A stretch of 55,161 bases of DNA. Source: Prolixibacteraceae bacterium (GTDB taxonomy: Bacteria > Bacteroidota > Bacteroidia > Bacteroidales > Prolixibacteraceae). The notes under the pieces are model-generated. The model saw only the letters and a program-made list of their open reading frames with translations, did not search any database and was not told the origin of the DNA. Both the position numbers and the translations under genes were made by a program. Location: positions 1 through 55,161 of the forward strand of contig JAIBEZ010000012.1 in the NCBI GenBank assembly GCA_019459485.1, in the 5' to 3' direction. Below, piece after piece: positions 53,260-55,161 of the stretch; positions within the stretch are counted from its first letter, which is position 1, and every line of letters starts with the position of its first letter.

Positions 53260-53399
53260 TATGCCCCATAACGTAGGAAGCTACACGCAGGGGCGGATTG
53301 CGGGCGATTTCCTGTCAAGCCGAAAAACTGGTTGAGCGGAAAGATGCCCACCGAAAACCACTGCTGCCGCACTTGACGGGTAGCTGAAGTTATGTGCCG
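53260..53399 (+). repeat. attC-like repeat R5
   Basis: Left end TATGCCCCATAAC (53260-53272), right end GTTATGTGCC (53389-53398). The stop codon of the next gene lies 4 bases beyond. Inner arms AGCTAC and GTAGCT are kept. Confidence 0.88.
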
Positions 53400-53402
53400 T
53401 TT

Positions 53403-54575
53403 TTATTTGTCGTTTAGATTTCCAAATTTGTCTAATTTTAAAAGCAACATATCATCAAATTTAACTCCGTCATTATTGTTTATTGATCCACCAATTAGAA
53501 GTCCTAAATCTTTGGCTTCACAAACTGAACTTGGTATTTTATATCCTTTCGATTTGTAGTTTTTTGACCAAATGATACTTCCATCTCTTTTCACTTTAAA
53601 TATTACCAGATCAGTAAATGTATTATTGTTTTCATGTCGGTAGAAATCTCCTACTACGACATAATTTAAATCCTTCGTTTGAATTACATGGCGACCAAAA
53701 TCATAATCTTTTGTTCCATAATTCTTCATCCAAATAGTCTCTCCTTTGTTATTTAGACTAACCAGATAAATATCTGTTGCACCAGGTTTATTAGACGAAT
53801 CACCAATTGAAGTACCACATATTAGATAGCCATTATTGTTGGTTTGAATGATATTGCCTGCCTGAAAGGAATATCCCTTTTTAATAACCTTAGTCCACAA
53901 TGTGTCTCCTGATTGGTTTATTTTAAACAATCTCAAATGTGAATTTATAATTTGTCCACCTAATTCAGGTTTGTCTGCAAGAATAATATAATTACCATCA
54001 TTTGTCGGGATAATACTCTTGCCTATATATGAGTTTTCACATTTACAAATTTTTAACCATTTTTGATTACCATTCTTGTCTATTTTTAAAATCAATAAAT
54101 TTTGCATGCCTGTTGAGTAATCATAGGTCATACCGGTTATTACAAATCCCTTATCTAACGACTCCGTTATTGAATACCCATAGTCGCCAAAGTCCGTTCC
54201 ATAAGCTTTAGTCCATAATGTATCTCCAATGCTATTAAGTTTTAAAATATAAACATTGGTCGATTCATATTTACCAAAATCATCAGTAGAACCAACTACT
54301 ATGTATCCATTGTCGGATGTCTGCTTTACGTCATAAGCATGATCAGAATTCCGGCCACCGTAGTGTTTGTCCCATATTTTTATTCCATTTTTATCAGCTT
54401 TAACGATATAAATGTCATCCGAATCATCTCCAATTACTAAAATTCCCTCATCATTTGTTTGAATTGCACAATGTCCAGATTCAGGTAATTCTCCCCCAAT
54501 TATCTTTTCGAAAGTCGATTGGCTAAACGTTTGTAAAGGGCATAACAGTATCAATATATTAATAATCTTACTCAT
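53403..54575 (-). CDS. Secreted beta-propeller-like repeat protein
   Basis: 390 residues with a signal peptide (1-18). At least seven units follow of the form W-K-x-YG-(x10-15)-DxGYxVVGxT-(x10)-D-x-YIL-KLxxxGD, for example TSDNGYIVVGSTDDFGKYES and TNNNGYLICGTSIGDSSNKP. This is the delta-60/SBBP-like pattern in large Bacteroidota surface proteins, but without a C-terminal sorting domain. It is the largest cargo of the array and nearly fills its cassette (ATG 18 bases from R6, stop 4 bases from R5). Confidence 0.75.
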   Translation of the reverse strand: MSKIINILILLCPLQTFSQSTFEKIIGGELPESGHCAIQTNDEGILVIGDDSDDIYIVKADKNGIKIWDKHYGGRNSDHAYDVKQTSDNGYIVVGSTDDFGKYESTNVYILKLNSIGDTLWTKAYGTDFGDYGYSITESLDKGFVITGMTYDYSTGMQNLLILKIDKNGNQKWLKICKCENSYIGKSIIPTNDGNYIILADKPELGGQIINSHLRLFKINQSGDTLWTKVIKKGYSFQAGNIIQTNNNGYLICGTSIGDSSNKPGATDIYLVSLNNKGETIWMKNYGTKDYDFGRHVIQTKDLNYVVVGDFYRHENNNTFTDLVIFKVKRDGSIIWSKNYKSKGYKIPSSVCEAKDLGLLIGGSINNNDGVKFDDMLLLKLDKFGNLNDK

Positions 54576-54589
54576 TGAGGTCTTTTTAA

Positions 54590-54727
54590 AATGGCCTATA
54601 ACGTAGGAAGCTACACGCAGGTGCGGATTGCGGGCGATTTCCTGTCAAGCCGAGAACCCGTTTGAGCGGAAAGATGCCCACCGAAAACCACCGCTGCCGC
54701 ACTTGACGGGTAGCTGAAGTTATGGCC
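54590..54727 (+). repeat. attC-like repeat R6
   Basis: Left end AATGGCCTATAAC (54590-54602), right end GTTATGGCC (54719-54727). GTGCGG and CCGCAC in the inner arms can pair in addition to AGCTAC and GTAGCT. Confidence 0.88.
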
Positions 54728-55123
54728 GAGTTGTTCTTTTTTCATTAATTTTTTCATCGTTTTTGTTCAGTGTCGGAGACGCTTCGCCACTTCAGTCCCA
54801 TTCGAACGGTCGTGTCCGTTCTGTCAAGGCGCAAAAGTGTCGATTCGAATATTTTTCCCTACTTCCCATCTCCGTCTATATTTTAAAACCGATTCCGTCT
54901 CAAATGGTGAAAATGTGTCACCGATAAATTCTGTGTCAAGTTGAGTTAGTCTGTCGATGAAACGAAACTTGTAAACTCCAATGACTTGTCACTCCAACAA
55001 CTCAACTCCAATAACTCCTAAAAACCTGTCAAATAACTAAAACCTGTCAAACCGTGAAACTGTATCAAGTAACCAGAACATTCATTTTCTCTGAAAACCG
55101 ATACCGTTTCAAGTTGCGACTAC
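54728..55123. other. Cassette without a visible gene (R6-R7)
   Basis: About 400 bases flanked by the matched ends GTTATGGCC and GGCCATAAC. No frame longer than about 15 codons with a start is seen on the minus strand, and nothing convincing on the plus strand. CTGTCAA units recur near its end, and the last 80 bases resemble those before R5. Confidence 0.6.
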
Positions 55124-55161
55124 AATTGGCCATAACGTAGGAAGCTACACGCAGGGGCGGA
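55124..55161 (+). repeat. attC-like repeat R7 (cut by window edge)
   Basis: Begins AATTGGCCATAAC (55124-55136), then GTAGGAAGCTACACGCAGG as in R2, R3, R5 and R6, until the window ends. It shows that the array continues. Confidence 0.8.

Larger units (their letters stand above)
49610..55161. mobile_element. Integron-like gene cassette array (attC-like sites, no integrase seen)
   Basis: Seven attC-like repeats of about 135 bases, all in one orientation, alternate with single genes or gene pairs, all on the minus strand. Each interval begins (plus strand) with a GTTATG or GTTGTG core plus variable bases and ends with the inverse of the same bases, as integron cassettes do. Contents: VOC protein, lipoprotein, RelE/HigA toxin-antitoxin, DUF4375-like protein, membrane protein, secreted beta-propeller-like protein and one interval without a gene. 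The array reaches the window edge, so an integrase could lie beyond 55161. Confidence 0.75.

Noticed and set aside
50059-55161. CRISPR array
   Set aside because: The repeats are about 135 bases, the intervals are 400-1200 bases and contain genes, and no cas gene is near.
50059-55161. MITEs or insertion sequence ends
   Set aside because: The inverted ends differ from cassette to cassette and match across the genes; a transposon family would have constant terminal repeats. No target-site duplications are seen.

Overview
The window is a piece of a Bacteroidota chromosome, most likely from the Bacteroidia (Marinilabiliales/Prolixibacteraceae-like; the family is my inference from gene content, not a database match). 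Supporting signs are many -7 elements of the form TAnnTTTG, weak Shine-Dalgarno sequences, an exbB-exbD-exbD-tonB cluster with two ExbD genes and a PstS-like lipoprotein, ThuA-domain proteins, a DUF2027/Smr protein, and a sodium-pumping methylmalonyl-CoA decarboxylase.

Layout. 1-400 holds the N-terminal part of a secreted beta-propeller protein. 566-1206 is an MntA/HepT toxin-antitoxin pair. 1346-15250 (minus strand) is a large heme block that encodes the C5 route from glutamyl-tRNA to protoporphyrin: hemA-hemC-hemD-hemB-hemL-(secreted basic protein)-hemE-hemN-hemG. It continues with an iron-sulfur flavoprotein overlapping hemG and a ThuA protein. 15363-16607 is queA. 16740-18463 carries an Smr protein, the RNase P RNA and tRNA-Arg(CCG). 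18566-26761 mixes an HD-domain protein, a BFD-like [2Fe-2S] protein, an AraC regulator, a subtilase lipoprotein, a second ThuA protein, an NhaD/ArsB-type transporter and an esterase. 27001-32729 is the TonB energy-transduction operon. 32730-36953 has a PiT-type transporter and Kup, surrounded by non-coding DNA with a 217-bp direct repeat and gene remnants. 37162-45478 encodes two sets of decarboxylase membrane subunits, the methylmalonyl-CoA decarboxylase operon, its epimerase and a CoA-transferase. Together these fit succinate-to-propionate fermentation coupled to sodium export. purL (45920-49609) ends the conserved part.

From about 49650 to the window edge the character changes. Small, AT-rich, mutually unrelated genes, all on the minus strand, alternate with seven copies of a roughly 135-bp element in one orientation. 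The ends of each gene-containing interval are inverted copies of each other and covary (for example GTTATGCCC...GGGCATAAC, and GTTGTGGTGC...GCGCCACAAC), whereas the two ends of one repeat do not match beyond the core. That is the signature of integron gene cassettes bounded by attC sites. One repeat (52351-52486) has a different sequence but keeps the same stem architecture with one extra unpaired base. A toxin-antitoxin cassette and a cassette without a gene are present. No integrase lies in the window. I regard this as an integron-type or CALIN cassette array in a Bacteroidota, and as the most interesting object here.
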